NCBI GenBank assembly: GCA_019918135.1
Contig: WBZZ01002394.1
Location: 80,001 to 144,000 of the forward strand
Source: Paulinella micropora
Lineage: Eukaryota; Cercozoa; Imbricatea; Euglyphida; Paulinellidae
Direction of reading: 5' to 3'
DNA length: 64,000 bases
Shown here: in pieces, positions 41,050-51,400 of the stretch
How the letters are laid out: every line of letters begins with the position of its first letter
Numbering within the stretch: the stretch's first letter is position 1
Program-made: the position numbers and the translations under genes
Notes under the pieces: generated by a model
The model's input: only the letters and a program-made list of their open reading frames with translations
Told to the model about the DNA's origin: nothing
The model's database searches: none

Positions 41050-41097
41050 GATGGAGGCGCATGTGCAGAAATGCATCAGCCATTGACAGAGAAGCAC
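41050..41097 (+). mobile_element. Tail-only fragment of SINE family A (A13)
   Basis: 48 bp consisting only of the shared 3' domain (GATGGAGGCGCATG, hairpin, CAGCCATTGACAG, AAGCAC), with ATT tracts on both sides. This is what extreme 5' truncation during target-primed reverse transcription would leave. Confidence 0.65.
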
Positions 41098-41165
<68 letters not shown>

Positions 41166-41166
<1 letters not shown>

Positions 41167-41432
41167 GGACACCGTGATAGCCCAGTGGTCAAGTAATACC
41201 ATCTGGGCCCTGTCGCCAGTTCGATTCCCGTCGGTGCCACCAGTATTTTCATTGAACATACCGCTCCGTCTGGACCAGTATTTTCATTGAACATACCGGT
41301 CCGTCTGGAAGTGTTGGAACTGCCCTTGCGGGGGTGTCATTAGAGCTTATCGTCAATTCTTCGTACTCCCCTCACGGGTGAGACAATGGAGGCGCATGTG
41401 CAGAAATGCATCAGCCATTGACAGAGAAGCAC
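41166..41432 (+). mobile_element. SINE family A, copy A14
   Basis: Full-length last copy of the first array. Its ATT tract runs to about 41495 and marks the array's right edge. Confidence 0.75.
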
Positions 41433-41495
<63 letters not shown>

Positions 41496-41498
<3 letters not shown>

Positions 41499-41700
41499 AC
41501 ATTATCATTGTTATGTGTTATTAATAATTCTGAAAGCGGTTTGTTTACTAATAAATCTGGTATTAATAATTCTGAAAGTGAAGTTTGTTTATGTATTAAA
41601 ATTAAGTTATTTTCATGTGTACGGGTACAATATATTTTAAGACCTCGTAAGCCGGGTTACAATGGTACGATATATATATACAAGAAAAAAAATTGAAAAG
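41496..41700. other. AT-rich spacer with a short tandem repeat
   Basis: Two imperfect copies of about 41 bp start TATTAATAATTCTGAAAG (near 41520 and 41561). Nothing else recognised. Confidence 0.5.
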
Positions 41701-41714
41701 AAACTTCTTTCTTA

Positions 41715-41966
41715 AAAAAAATATTAAAAAAGTTCAACGTATAAAAAAGTCTCCAACATATAAAAAATTTCGACACAAAAAAAAAAAAAGTTCTACCTGC
41801 AAGAAAAGTTCAGCGGCTGAAGTTGATTTTTCCGGTCGAACTTTTTTTTCCTGTCGAACTTTTTTTTCCTGTTGAACTTTTTTTCCGGTTGAACTTTTTT
41901 TTCCTGTTGAATTTGTTTTCCAGTTGATCTAGTAAAAGTGACATCACTTGAATGTCGCCAGTTATA
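41715..41966. repeat. Foldback repeat unit 1
   Basis: Direct copies of an AAAAAGTTCAAC-ATATAAAA motif (41725-41815) are followed by inverted copies (GTTGAACTTTTTTTCC, 41820-41935). The unit ends with GACATCACTTGAATGTCGCC (41940-41959) then AGTTATA. The arms can fold back. No coding. Confidence 0.7.
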
Positions 41967-42097
41967 AGTTTTGTTTATATATAATAAAATAAAAATTTCA
42001 ACAAGTATAAAAAGTTCAACCTATACAAAAGGTTCGACCGGACATATGACAAAAGTTCAAACGAATAAAAAAAAGATCAACAGTAAGAATTTTCATA

Positions 42098-42101
42098 TTA
42101 A
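42098..42101. repeat. TTAA target duplication (left)
   Basis: TTAA flanks the element here and at 44962-44965, the signature of piggyBac insertion. Confidence 0.92.
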
Positions 42102-42115
42102 CCCTTAACCGGTTT
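42102..42115 (+). repeat. piggyBac terminal inverted repeat (left)
   Basis: CCCTTAACCGGTTT, exact reverse complement of 44948-44961. Confidence 0.92.
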
Positions 42116-42290
42116 GCCACTTTTGGGGATCTAAAGCCACGTTTGGGGATCCGACCCAATTTCAAGTTTTTTATCCCTATTTGTGGTTTTTGACAGTTAT
42201 ATTATTAAATTCAATTGAATTAAACCCGGTGGAAGCTAATTGTGTAAAAAAACCGTTCTTTAATAACTAATAAAACCTTGACAATCATTG

Positions 42291-44683
42291 TCACAACGGC
42301 TGCCTCTTACATTTCCCAGATGGAACGAAATGATTGACTGTGTGCCACGGAAAACATTCTCCAGTTCGGCAAAAAAAATAGCGACAATCGCTGCAATAAG
42401 CACTGGTACGCTTGCGGATTCCATTACTAGCACACACCGCACAACAAACCGAGTTCTGCTTACCCGCGCCGCGCTTACCATCACTCGCCTCGTTTGTAAG
42501 ACTTACCAAATAGCCAGGGCATATCACACGCTTGCCCCTCGCTGCGCTCCTAGAACCTCCAAAAAGCCCCGCATAAGACACCAAACCCTCAATAAGTTCC
42601 TTGAGCATGTCTTTGCGTGTTTTTTCTTCATGAAACTGTTTGTAGATGATAGTTGTGTTTGTAACCGCAACATCTAACAAACCCGCAAATAACTTGAATC
42701 AAGGCTTGTTGAATCTTACCGCCTTCTCAACTCCGTAACGAAGTCGTAACTGATCGCCTGTATCAACGCCGCCCATGTGCTGAGTGTATGTCTTGCAAAT
42801 TTCAAAACAATTCACTCGAACCGTAGCTCCACCCCCCCCATGCAGCCTCCTTTCGACGTGGCTCATGGTACCCCCCAACACAGTTGACAAAAAATAAACC
42901 ACCTGGGTGTCTTTCCAAGCAACAGCATGCATAGTGACTCCGTTATGACTCCAAGTGGCCATTGCGGACGTGCCCCGGTCACTATTCTTCTTGACTTCGT
43001 CCAGTAGCTCCTTTGCCGCCCTCAGCCCGGGTTTGATAACAGTGCCAATGCAGTTGATGCCCCTCTTTAGGACACAGTCAAAAAACAACTGCAGCCCTGT
43101 GTAAAACCTATCTAAAGCGATGATCCTGCTGCTTTGGTCGATGCCAGCTAGGTCTAAAAGCTTCATAACAACTGCATACGTCATTCCGTGCCCAGAATCG
43201 TCCTGCACCGTTCCCTCACCCTCATAACAAAGCAGCGTATAAAAATAGCCTGTTACTGAACAGCACAGAGCAAACAGTTTGAATCCCCATTTGATGGGTT
43301 TTTTCGGTAAGTATTGCCTGAGGTAGGTACGCCCTTTAAAAGGGATCATTCCCTCGTCGATTGACACCCACTGACCCAATCCCACAGCCTAGGAAAATTT
43401 TCTTGTACAATCTCAATAAAGACTCGAACATTGAAAAGTTTGTCATACTGAGGGGAGTCACGAGGAGCTGCCAGACGGGGGTCGGTGAGATGAAAATAAC
43501 GTTTGATATTCTGATACCTCACGTACCCCATGATGCTTGCAAGGTCTGGCCACTGCCAGAAGTCTGACACAGCGCCAATCCAATAATCTGTTTCAGCAGG
43601 CAACCCCATCACCCCCATCATTATAAGGATCGCCAAAAATGAAAGTATGTCAGATAGTGTCACGGGTACCCAAGGCCGCTGACGCTCTGAGGGGTTGAGA
43701 TTACGTTTCCAGGTTGCATACTTGTTGGTGTTTCTTGTGACATTCTGCCAGAATTGCGTGGGTAAGAACATAAAGAAAATATCCACCATACTGAGGAGGT
43801 CCGGGGAACGCACAGAAAGTGATGCCCTGGACTGCCCTTCGAATGCCGGCAGCACACGAGGAGGTGCAACACCCACCTTCCATTCTTTGACATCTTTGAA
43901 CTCACTGGCAGGTAGGCTATCGCTTTCGTCAATCTCTAGTGCCGGATCCTCCTCCTCGTCTTCACCAGACCCCTCATCTTCTTCGACATCATCGTCACTG
44001 ACAAGTGAGTCGCTGGGATGAGGGGCTCGTTTGTTGTCCATATCTCCTTCTTTTTGATCCTCTTCATCGATTGAACTACCCGACTCATCCCCCGACTCTG
44101 GCGGTCTGTTGGAAAACAGTACAGTAAGGAATACTGACAGCCAACGCCGATGCATGTATGGAAGTACAGAAATCTACTATACTTCCAGCATCGTCCTTGG
44201 CCGAGAACAAAACAGAAGCAAATTGCACAAAATAGCTGAAACCAGGTTGGGATAGGTACACATAGTCATCGTCATCAGGGTCGCTGGGTATCAAGCCGTC
44301 CTCACTGCAAACACGCAGAGAAACCATTCGACATCACAAGAAAAATTCGAGGTTCAAGAAAAACAAGTCTACCCAGCATTTATTGCATTTTTGGCATCTC
44401 CGTCGATTTCCTGGCCTTGCCCAAGTATGCCGTTATCGGCAGAGCCACTCCCTTCAATTCTGAATTTGATAATCTCCGAAGCAATCATCATGGAATCGTC
44501 TTCATCCTCCGCATCCCACTTCATCCAAAACTTGTCTTTTGTACGACCATACTGTCGAGAAACAGTACCCTCAATCTCCCTCGTCTTCCAGTCATCAGGC
44601 CATTTTTGTTTGGCATAAGCCTCACCAAATTCCCTGACCGGAAGACGCACACGGACTGTGAGAAGCTCTTGGTGCGCAGACAT
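42291..44683 (-). pseudogene. piggyBac transposase
   Basis: Cuts and pastes the element at TTAA. From the N-terminus: an ATG at 44683 opens a 100-residue domain (QKWPDDWKTREIEGTVSRQY, WMKWD). A likely 68-bp GT-AG intron lies at 44305-44372. An acidic segment follows, then a second probable acceptor near 44106. The main body runs from 44105. The catalytic DDE/D-type Asp motifs are SIDEGMIPFKGR (about 43358), IIALDRFYTG (about 43112) and MGGVDTGDQ (about 42764). The Cys-rich C-terminal domain (CCAVCASNG, YCSDC, CFPWHT) ends at 42291. The reading phase changes near 43360-43400. A UGA at 42699-42701 replaces an expected Trp in NKP-x-FKLFAG with the frame open on both sides. It could be decay, or less likely UGA reassignment. 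Confidence 0.88.
44305..44372 (-). other. Probable intron 1 of the piggyBac transposase
   Basis: Donor GG|GTAGAC and acceptor TTTCTCTGCGTGTTTGCAG with a pyrimidine-rich run. Removing the 68 bases keeps phase into EDGLIPSDPDDDDY. It implies a spliceosomal eukaryotic host. Confidence 0.55.
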
Positions 44684-44947
44684 GATGTTGAAAAAAAAAA
44701 AAAGGTCCCCGCCACGTAAAAAAAGGCAACGAAAATTCGTGAAAAAAAGTGGTTGGTGCCTGGTTTCAGTTTCATATTTAAGTCGCTTCTAGAAAAGCTA
44801 CGACATTCTGGTTTTCACAGATAGCTTCCCCAACACGTAAATATTAAATTTGCAGCGTAGTACAACTTGTTTCGATTGGTATTTATGTTTTTATTCAACT
44901 CAAAAATTCAAACCACTTTTGGGGATTGAAGCCACTTTTGGGGATTG

Positions 44948-44961
44948 AAACCGGTTAAGGG
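44948..44961 (-). repeat. piggyBac terminal inverted repeat (right)
   Basis: AAACCGGTTAAGGG, followed by TTAA at 44962-44965. Confidence 0.92.
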
Positions 44962-45161
44962 TTAAAAAAGTTCTACCTATAAACAAAGTTGAATATGTAT
45001 AAAAAGTTCAACAGTGTCGGCTTGAACTTTTTTTATAGGTTGAACTTTTTGATTAGGTTGAACTTTTTTTATAGGTTGAACTTTTTTAATAAGTTGGTTG
45101 ACATCATTTGAATGTCGACAGTTATACAATATTTATTATCATAGATAAATTAATTAAAGGA

Positions 45162-45181
45162 TCATGATTAATTAATCATGA
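45162..45181. repeat. 20-bp perfect palindrome
   Basis: TCATGATTAATTAATCATGA reads the same on both strands. It lies 36 bp after the foldback repeats. Confidence 0.9.
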
Positions 45182-46047
45182 AGATGATCAGCGGACTCGA
45201 CCACTAAGTGACCTAAGAGATATGCTCACCTTATCATCATGAATGATGCCGTCATATCCTATTGATAACCTTCAGTGAATACGGAGGCTGACAGTATTAA
45301 TAGCTTGCTATCAAGTTATAGCATCGGATCAATAGTATGATTATTAATATTTTACATAAGATTTCGAGTCCGGCAGAGCGGAGGTGTAATAGATGTATTA
45401 ATAGTTAGTAGGGTGTTTTGGCCCGCAGGGTATGTGTACCTGAAGCAGTGAGGGGGGGTGGGGGCACCTACGCCCGTTGGGAAAAATGAAGGTCCGGGTA
45501 GGGAAACTAGCCTGTTAACCGGAGGCTACGGGATCCCAGTTGTCTACCACCATTTTACTGAGACTTCACTGAGATTCAAAAGAACCAAAAAGGAAACCAA
45601 CCTCACCAAATTGGTAATATATGAACATAAAGGCAATTCGCCACCAGTACCAAAAAATATGGTAATACAGGAATAATTACTAAGTATTAAGTACATAGGA
45701 GAGTGACGCTACCGTGATTATACGGTTATGCTGTAGTGGATTAGGATCTGATTAACTTTCCCAATGCTCCCCCTTAATTAGGGCCTAGGACATCTCAGCA
45801 AACACACAGCCCGACGCATGAGGAGAATAAAGAGCAAAACTATCCCCATCCCAAGTGCAACACTAGCCAACACACAAGTCTCACCCTGTACTCAGATGAA
45901 CAAAATTACTACTTAATAACAGCGAAAAATTTGTTAGGTCTGACCAGAAGAAACATTCAAGCCATATCAGAAATCCCATACTTTCCTGAATCGCCCCTGG
46001 CGATAGGCTGTCCGGATACATCAACAAAACATATCAGACAATCAAAG
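45182..46047. other. Intergenic, nothing recognised
   Basis: One 72-codon frame (45458-45676, plus strand) has no motif. No repeat family or RNA gene was identified. Confidence 0.4.
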
Positions 46048-46554
46048 TCAAATATAGTCCAAATACATCAACGTACCAATTGAATGGACAACAAACATTG
46101 CAGAACCTAACTTCGCTTCAAACGACAAACACAAAATGTACGACAAAGCATAAACAATTACTAGATGTAAATGCACGCAGTTACTATCCCCTTGCTTAAC
46201 CCTAAGCCAAGCACCAAGCAACAGATAAAGTCGCAAGTTAATTACGTACAACAGCACCGCATGTAACCCAACAGGTAAAAGAAAAACAATGACGCCATGC
46301 ATATGTATGCAAATCACCAATAATATGAAATAAAGGCGAACACACGCTCACACACATAAAACGCTACCAATCAACGGTAAATTAGGACACAAGCAAAAGA
46401 CACTGCCCTGAGGTCCGACTAAAAGAGCAGTCAAAATAAAAGTAATCAAGGGGAAAATTGCCGTCCACAATGAATTTGACGCGTGACCCGCCCCGGAGGG
46501 CGACCCACCGTCCAGCTTCACAGGGAACTCCCCTGCCCCGCCGCCCGGCTCCAT
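46048..46554 (-). pseudogene. Possible multi-pass membrane protein fragment
   Basis: Two open stretches in the same phase (46554-46348 and 46320-46048) are separated by one UGA. The N-terminus MEPGGGAGEFPVKLDGGSPS is polar. It is followed by several hydrophobic segments (TAIFPLITFILTALLVG; VIVFLLPVGLHAVLLYVI; LVIVYALSYILCLSF). This could be a real membrane-protein exon set, a pseudogene, or chance in biased sequence. No family recognised. Confidence 0.3.
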
Positions 46555-47929
46555 GATTCAACACTCATGATCACTTCCAAAAGTCCAAAAAGCTCGCCAC
46601 CGTGCCGCCATCTGCCCAGTGTGGCGCCTTTCCGCGTAGCGACATTAGATCAACAGCGAAGCTCCACCGTCCTCCCGCGCCTACCCGGCGCGACACACTG
46701 CTAAGTCATAACTACCAACTCCTGGCTCATATCGACAACCACTACCTACCAACACACGCCTTTGCCTCGGCCAACTGATCCAGAACATCCGACCGACGGG
46801 CAACACCACCAAAACCATGGGCTCATCTGAAATCATGATGCCCTCCACCTCTGCTGACACTCCAAATGGAAACATAAGCAACCACCCCCTGATAAAGGGA
46901 GAAGAAAGACTTTCGTCGCGCTCCGACCATCACCAAGCAGAAAAAGGTTCCACATCTCCGGATGAATGGCCTCCCCCACCAAAGCGACTGCAAAAGACTG
47001 CAAATCTCCAACTGCACCATTGCAGAGGCACTCAACAACCGTAAGCAAATTACGTCAAGAGCAGGGTCCACACCGAGCACCAAGTCAAATAACTTAAAGG
47101 ACCAACCACCAAAGATCGGGTCTAACTAGCGGCAACACCGTAACCCGCTCCACCCGCGGCTCCACGCTGCCGCACAAAACCGATTCCACAGAACACAACT
47201 GCCGAAATAGCACAACCGATCCAGTCAACCGGCCGAAGCCAGAAAGCCAAATGTCCGTGTCCTTCATCCCTCCCTCCTGAATGAGGGTGAACAACCGCCG
47301 CCGAAAGCGACTCCAACCAATTCACTGTGGCTCCTGCCACCAACAGCTCTGAACTAAACGTCGCAAACAAGAATGTCCACCATGCCCCACAATCGGGGCC
47401 ACCACCGCCTGTTGAAACGCACCCAGAAGGAAACCACCGCAGACGAACCAAAGCAAAGTAGCGGTGTCTGGCGCCATCCTCCCCCACGCTCGTTGCGTAG
47501 CTCCCACGATTCTAAGGCTCACACCACAACATGCACATCAGGTGCAACATCCCTAGAACTGCAAACTGAAAAACGAATTCCATCACCCGACAACAAATGC
47601 AAAGAACGAGTAGGAGGGGAGGCGGCCTGATTTGGGGTCTGTCACAAAGACAGACCCACCGTTGAACCTTGCCATCGTCGCCGCTGCTCCGCGCCGTAGC
47701 CACGCAGCCGACACCTCCACCGAAATAACCACTGAAGCGAATGAAACAGAAGTATGGCAATCCGCCCACCAAAATGATCGATGGGCTCACTGCCCACGCG
47801 CTAACCAAAAGTAAATTGTCCGCCAATCCAGTATGGCAAATATGTCCGAAAACAACAGGCGCGCCACAAGAATAGCCCCAACCAGGAGCTGAAGGTCCCT
47901 ATGTAAGACCAGGCCAAAACAACGCCGAC
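46555..47929. other. Unassigned region before the duplicated segment
   Basis: The top strand is C/A-rich and minus-strand frames of 60-120 codons are hydrophobic (for example ADNLLLVSAWAVSPSIILVG at about 47826-47767). No frame is long enough or motif-bearing enough to call. It may continue the possible membrane-protein locus upstream of 46554. It ends at the duplication breakpoint 47929/47930. Confidence 0.35.
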
Positions 47930-47982
47930 GAGCAACGACCACCAAAGGCCGAACAACGGGGGAAAGATACATTCGCAACGTC

Positions 47983-49143
47983 TTGTCACAGGCACAGGAT
48001 GCCGATGACCGCGCATTCTCGCTTCAGAGTTTTCGCGTTGACCGATTGGTCGAAGTATCCGCGTGGGATGCAACTTTTGTGAAGAAGATCTTCGGCTCTA
48101 AATCGAACAAGGACGAACGTATGCGGCGGGCAAACATTTTGCTGCAGGCCATGCAGGCTGTAGGATTGTCGTTGCCTGATCATCAGGCCAAGGCAAACGA
48201 ACCCCAGTTCGACATACTGTCCTTCGTCACATCCACCTCTTCGGGATTTCATTCTCCACCACCGGTGGGCTTGACATCACCACCTCATACTTGCCAAGCA
48301 CCACAGTTTACCATGCCCATCTACTCACCACCGCCCTTACCACCCCCCATGTTACCTCCCACACCACCGCCGGTTAGCCAGACACAAGGGGCCCCGCCCT
48401 CACGTCAGCCGGCGACAAAGAAAAAGAAAACACGTACAATCCCACGGCAAACCAATCAACCTCTCAGCGCATTAGCCATCGACCCTGGTCCGGCTGGATG
48501 CCCGTACGGGGTACAGAGGTTAGACGACCTTGGCAACCCGCCAACGGTCAAGTCTAATACTTTGTGTGATTATTTTCACCACGCACTGGCTTTTAACTGC
48601 TTACCAGAACGTCGATTTTGGGTAAGGCCCTGCCTCATGGGAAAGTCGTGTCAACGATGGCACACATTCCCGGGCACCCCACAGCACCCAATAGCGATGA
48701 GGCGGTATATACACAGATACAAGGCGGGAGAGTCGAAGGTCAAGAGGCCGGAAGATGGCGATTGGGTGCCCTACCCGAAACAGCAGGCACACATGAACTT
48801 GCCATTCCCGGACGTTGATGAACACGGACGGGTCTCTCTGATGCCAAACGGGCACGTGGCGAGTTGGTGCGCCGCCTTCGATGCGGAAGCCGAAATGCTC
48901 AAGACAAGTTCGCGGCATACATGCCCGGTCAGGAGACACTCCTCAGCCAGATGGGTAAGCCCACAGCACGCAAACGCAAACGCAAACGCAAGCAACGCGT
49001 CACATAAGTTGTGCAGGCCAAGGCCAGCCAGCAGGACACAAGTCCTGCAAGAAGCGCAAATTCAAGTCCTAGACAATCAACGGAAAGGACACACCCCGGG
49101 GCACGTAAGCGGATGCGTTTTGCACACCCGTTGGAAACGATAG
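47983..49143 (+). pseudogene. gag: GYP2 Gag-like region with CCCH finger, copy 2 (fossil)
   Basis: Duplicate of the distal Gag region in copy 1: Pro-rich linker, basic cluster and CCCH finger near nt 48590-48665. The N-terminal capsid-like part lies outside the duplication. Confidence 0.65.
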
Positions 49144-49616
49144 CCACCGCAGAGGGTGATGGACTAGTTGTCGGGAAAGGCGCAGTAACAGAAACATTAG
49201 TTAATAGGGTGACGGTAACGGAGGCCACACCAATGCCAGGTCAGGTGACACAAGCCGAGATCGAGTCACCGACGGCTAGGGTTGCTGTGTCTCCACCCGC
49301 ACCAGTAGCAGATAAGACAGTAAGAATGGAGGCTACACCAACGCCAGGTCAGGTGACACAAGTCAGTATCGAGTCACCGACGGCTAGGGTTGCTGTGCCC
49401 CCTTCTACACCGCAAGTAGATAGTATTGCGGGGCTCTCAGACCCCTCGATCACAGTCTATAGTACTGCTACGGCAGGGGTGAGCGAAGAGATAACAGAGG
49501 GGCACAACAGTAGTCGTGGCCGTACACCTTCACCTGAGGGTGACGACCATCCGCAACAATGTACAGGCGGACCTTTACCCATCTCCGCCCGAAGACGATG
49601 TCGCACAGGCGGCTAG
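49011..49616 (+). pseudogene. GYP2 linker with two 35-residue repeats, copy 2 (fossil)
   Basis: Same Ser/Thr/Pro/Val-rich linker with EATPxPGQVTQ repeats as at 26386-26991. Confidence 0.5.
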
Positions 49617-50535
49617 TGAGGATGATGGTAAAATGGACGGGCTAAGTTGCCGTGTCCGCACAGCGGACACCTGCGTAAGCAAGGCAGGTTCCATCCCAGT
49701 CGCCTCACTACAGAAAACAGCCCTTTTTGAGAACAAGGTGATTAACATTAAAGCCAGGGCAAAACAACAAATAGCGCCTCAACGGTCTTTGCTCGGTCGT
49801 GGTGTTCGACTAGCCCCGGGAACGGTGGCCGATTCCGATATTAATCACCCAAATATACCGCATATTGACCATGCATTTCCCCCACACACAAACAACATGT
49901 ATACTGCGTCGCCATTCACAGCACAGAATTCTGTAGTGCTCCCGTGCCCACGGGATGGCCCAAGCGTTGCTCCGGCGGTTGTAAGCCAGATGGGACTAAC
50001 ACCCTTGGTGGACCCTGACAAGCTTGGCGATGCACAACGCCGGATGGCACGCAGGTATGCTGAGATGGAACTGCAACAAGCCCTCATGTCGACAGCCGAA
50101 CCCCAGGACCTCCCTGCAGCGGAGGCAAGGGACATTAGCTACATCCGTCTATTTTTGCGGGAGCTCAACGCCCACCTGGACACCGGTAACGATAGCATGG
50201 CACAAATCACCTTCGCGGGAAAAAGATTTATAGATAAATTCGGAAAGTTATTCGATTTCACGCGCGAGGGGAAGCTCGGATATATCCGGGGTGCTAACGA
50301 CGGAAGAAGTGCGATCATTGGTCGTATTCCGTTGACGGTGGAATTCCCGACTGGCATGACATACACAATACACGTCTTGGTGGTGCCAAATTTCCCGAGA
50401 ACAATAGTGCTGGGTAAACCTGATCTGAAGATGATGGAAGCTCAGCTTTTATTGGGCAGGATGTTATTAAGTATGGAAGGGGCCGACATGTGGCAGAATA
50501 CCCCATACTCAACCCTAGTCCAGAACGTCCGGTAG
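49516..50535 (+). pseudogene. GYP2 protease region, copy 2 (fossil)
   Basis: Duplicate of 26891-27910 with LDTGNDSMAQITF near nt 50175. Confidence 0.65.
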
Positions 50536-50731
50536 ATCACCCGTATAGGGGGAGAGCGCAGGTGACCTTGATCCCACCCGCACCCCCCATACCGCATGAT
50601 ATACGGACTCAGCAGCGTGCTACGCCCGCCGCAGTGGCACAGCATGGGTATACACGAATGTTTATGTCCCGGAGCTGACCGGCCCATGGGCGGGCTTCGA
50701 GGATTTAGCAGCTGAGCGCGAGGCCCAAATC

Positions 50732-51295
50732 TTGCTGCTGCGGAAGCAGGATGAATCATGGCACGGCTTTGACCAAACCTACCTATATGGGGGTGGGCAG
50801 AAACGGCCACATGAATTCATAAGGGTCAAATCGAGCTTGGTTTTCCATTCATCTAAACGCCTCACAGAGGACGATAATGTGATGGAAAAGTTAAAACTAT
50901 GGTATAAGGGATCGGAGTCCATACAGCCCGAGAACTTATCGAAGGTGCCGAAACTCCTGGCTGACAGGTTGGATCGGGGCGAAGACATCACCATTATACT
51001 CCCGATACACCCCACCGTGATGTGGTGGAGGGATGTATTGAATAGGGTGGTCGATGACCCAATACCGATACCTAGCCGACAGGCTAAACCACTCATGGCA
51101 TTACGATTAGGATCAAGGCAGGATGGTCTGGCATACAGAACCAAACTACTGACCCGAAAGGTGGATGACATGCGGGAGATTGCCTTTCAGATCTTTCCGG
51201 GGTTCTTTCACAAGTCGGCAGCGAAACAATACGCCGATATGTTAGTAGAACTTCAGGAATTTGCAACATGGGACAACCAGTCCACCACGCGATAA
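50732..51295 (+). pseudogene. GYP2 spacer domain, copy 2 (fossil)
   Basis: Duplicate of 28107-28670; contains DDPIPIPSR and LRLGSR. Confidence 0.55.
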
Positions 51296-51400
51296 TCAGG
51301 CAGGGACGCGAAGGATGAGGTTGAGGATCCGGACTCCATCTTAGAGTACCCGGATGACCCGAGAGACCAGAAGCCGGTCGAAGAGATCATCGACGAGGTC

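Larger units (their letters stand above)
42102..44961 (-). mobile_element. piggyBac DNA transposon, 2,860 bp
   Basis: The element is bounded by TTAA duplications and 14-bp terminal inverted repeats CCCTTAACCGGTTT. Subterminal repeats of CCACTTTTGGGGAT occur twice at each end, in direct rather than inverted orientation relative to each other. It encodes a piggyBac-family transposase on the minus strand. The transposase has a frameshift and an in-frame UGA (see gene), so the copy is probably inactive but recent, with intact ends. Confidence 0.93.
41990..45126. repeat. Foldback repeat unit 2, interrupted by piggyBac
   Basis: The same layout as unit 1: forward GTTCAAC motifs (41990-42090 and 44966-45022), inverted GTTGAACTTTTT motifs (45023-45097), then GACATCATTTGAATGTCGAC (45100-45119) and AGTTATA. 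The piggyBac element sits in the forward arm. So units 1 and 2 are a tandem pair that predates the insertion. Confidence 0.7.
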
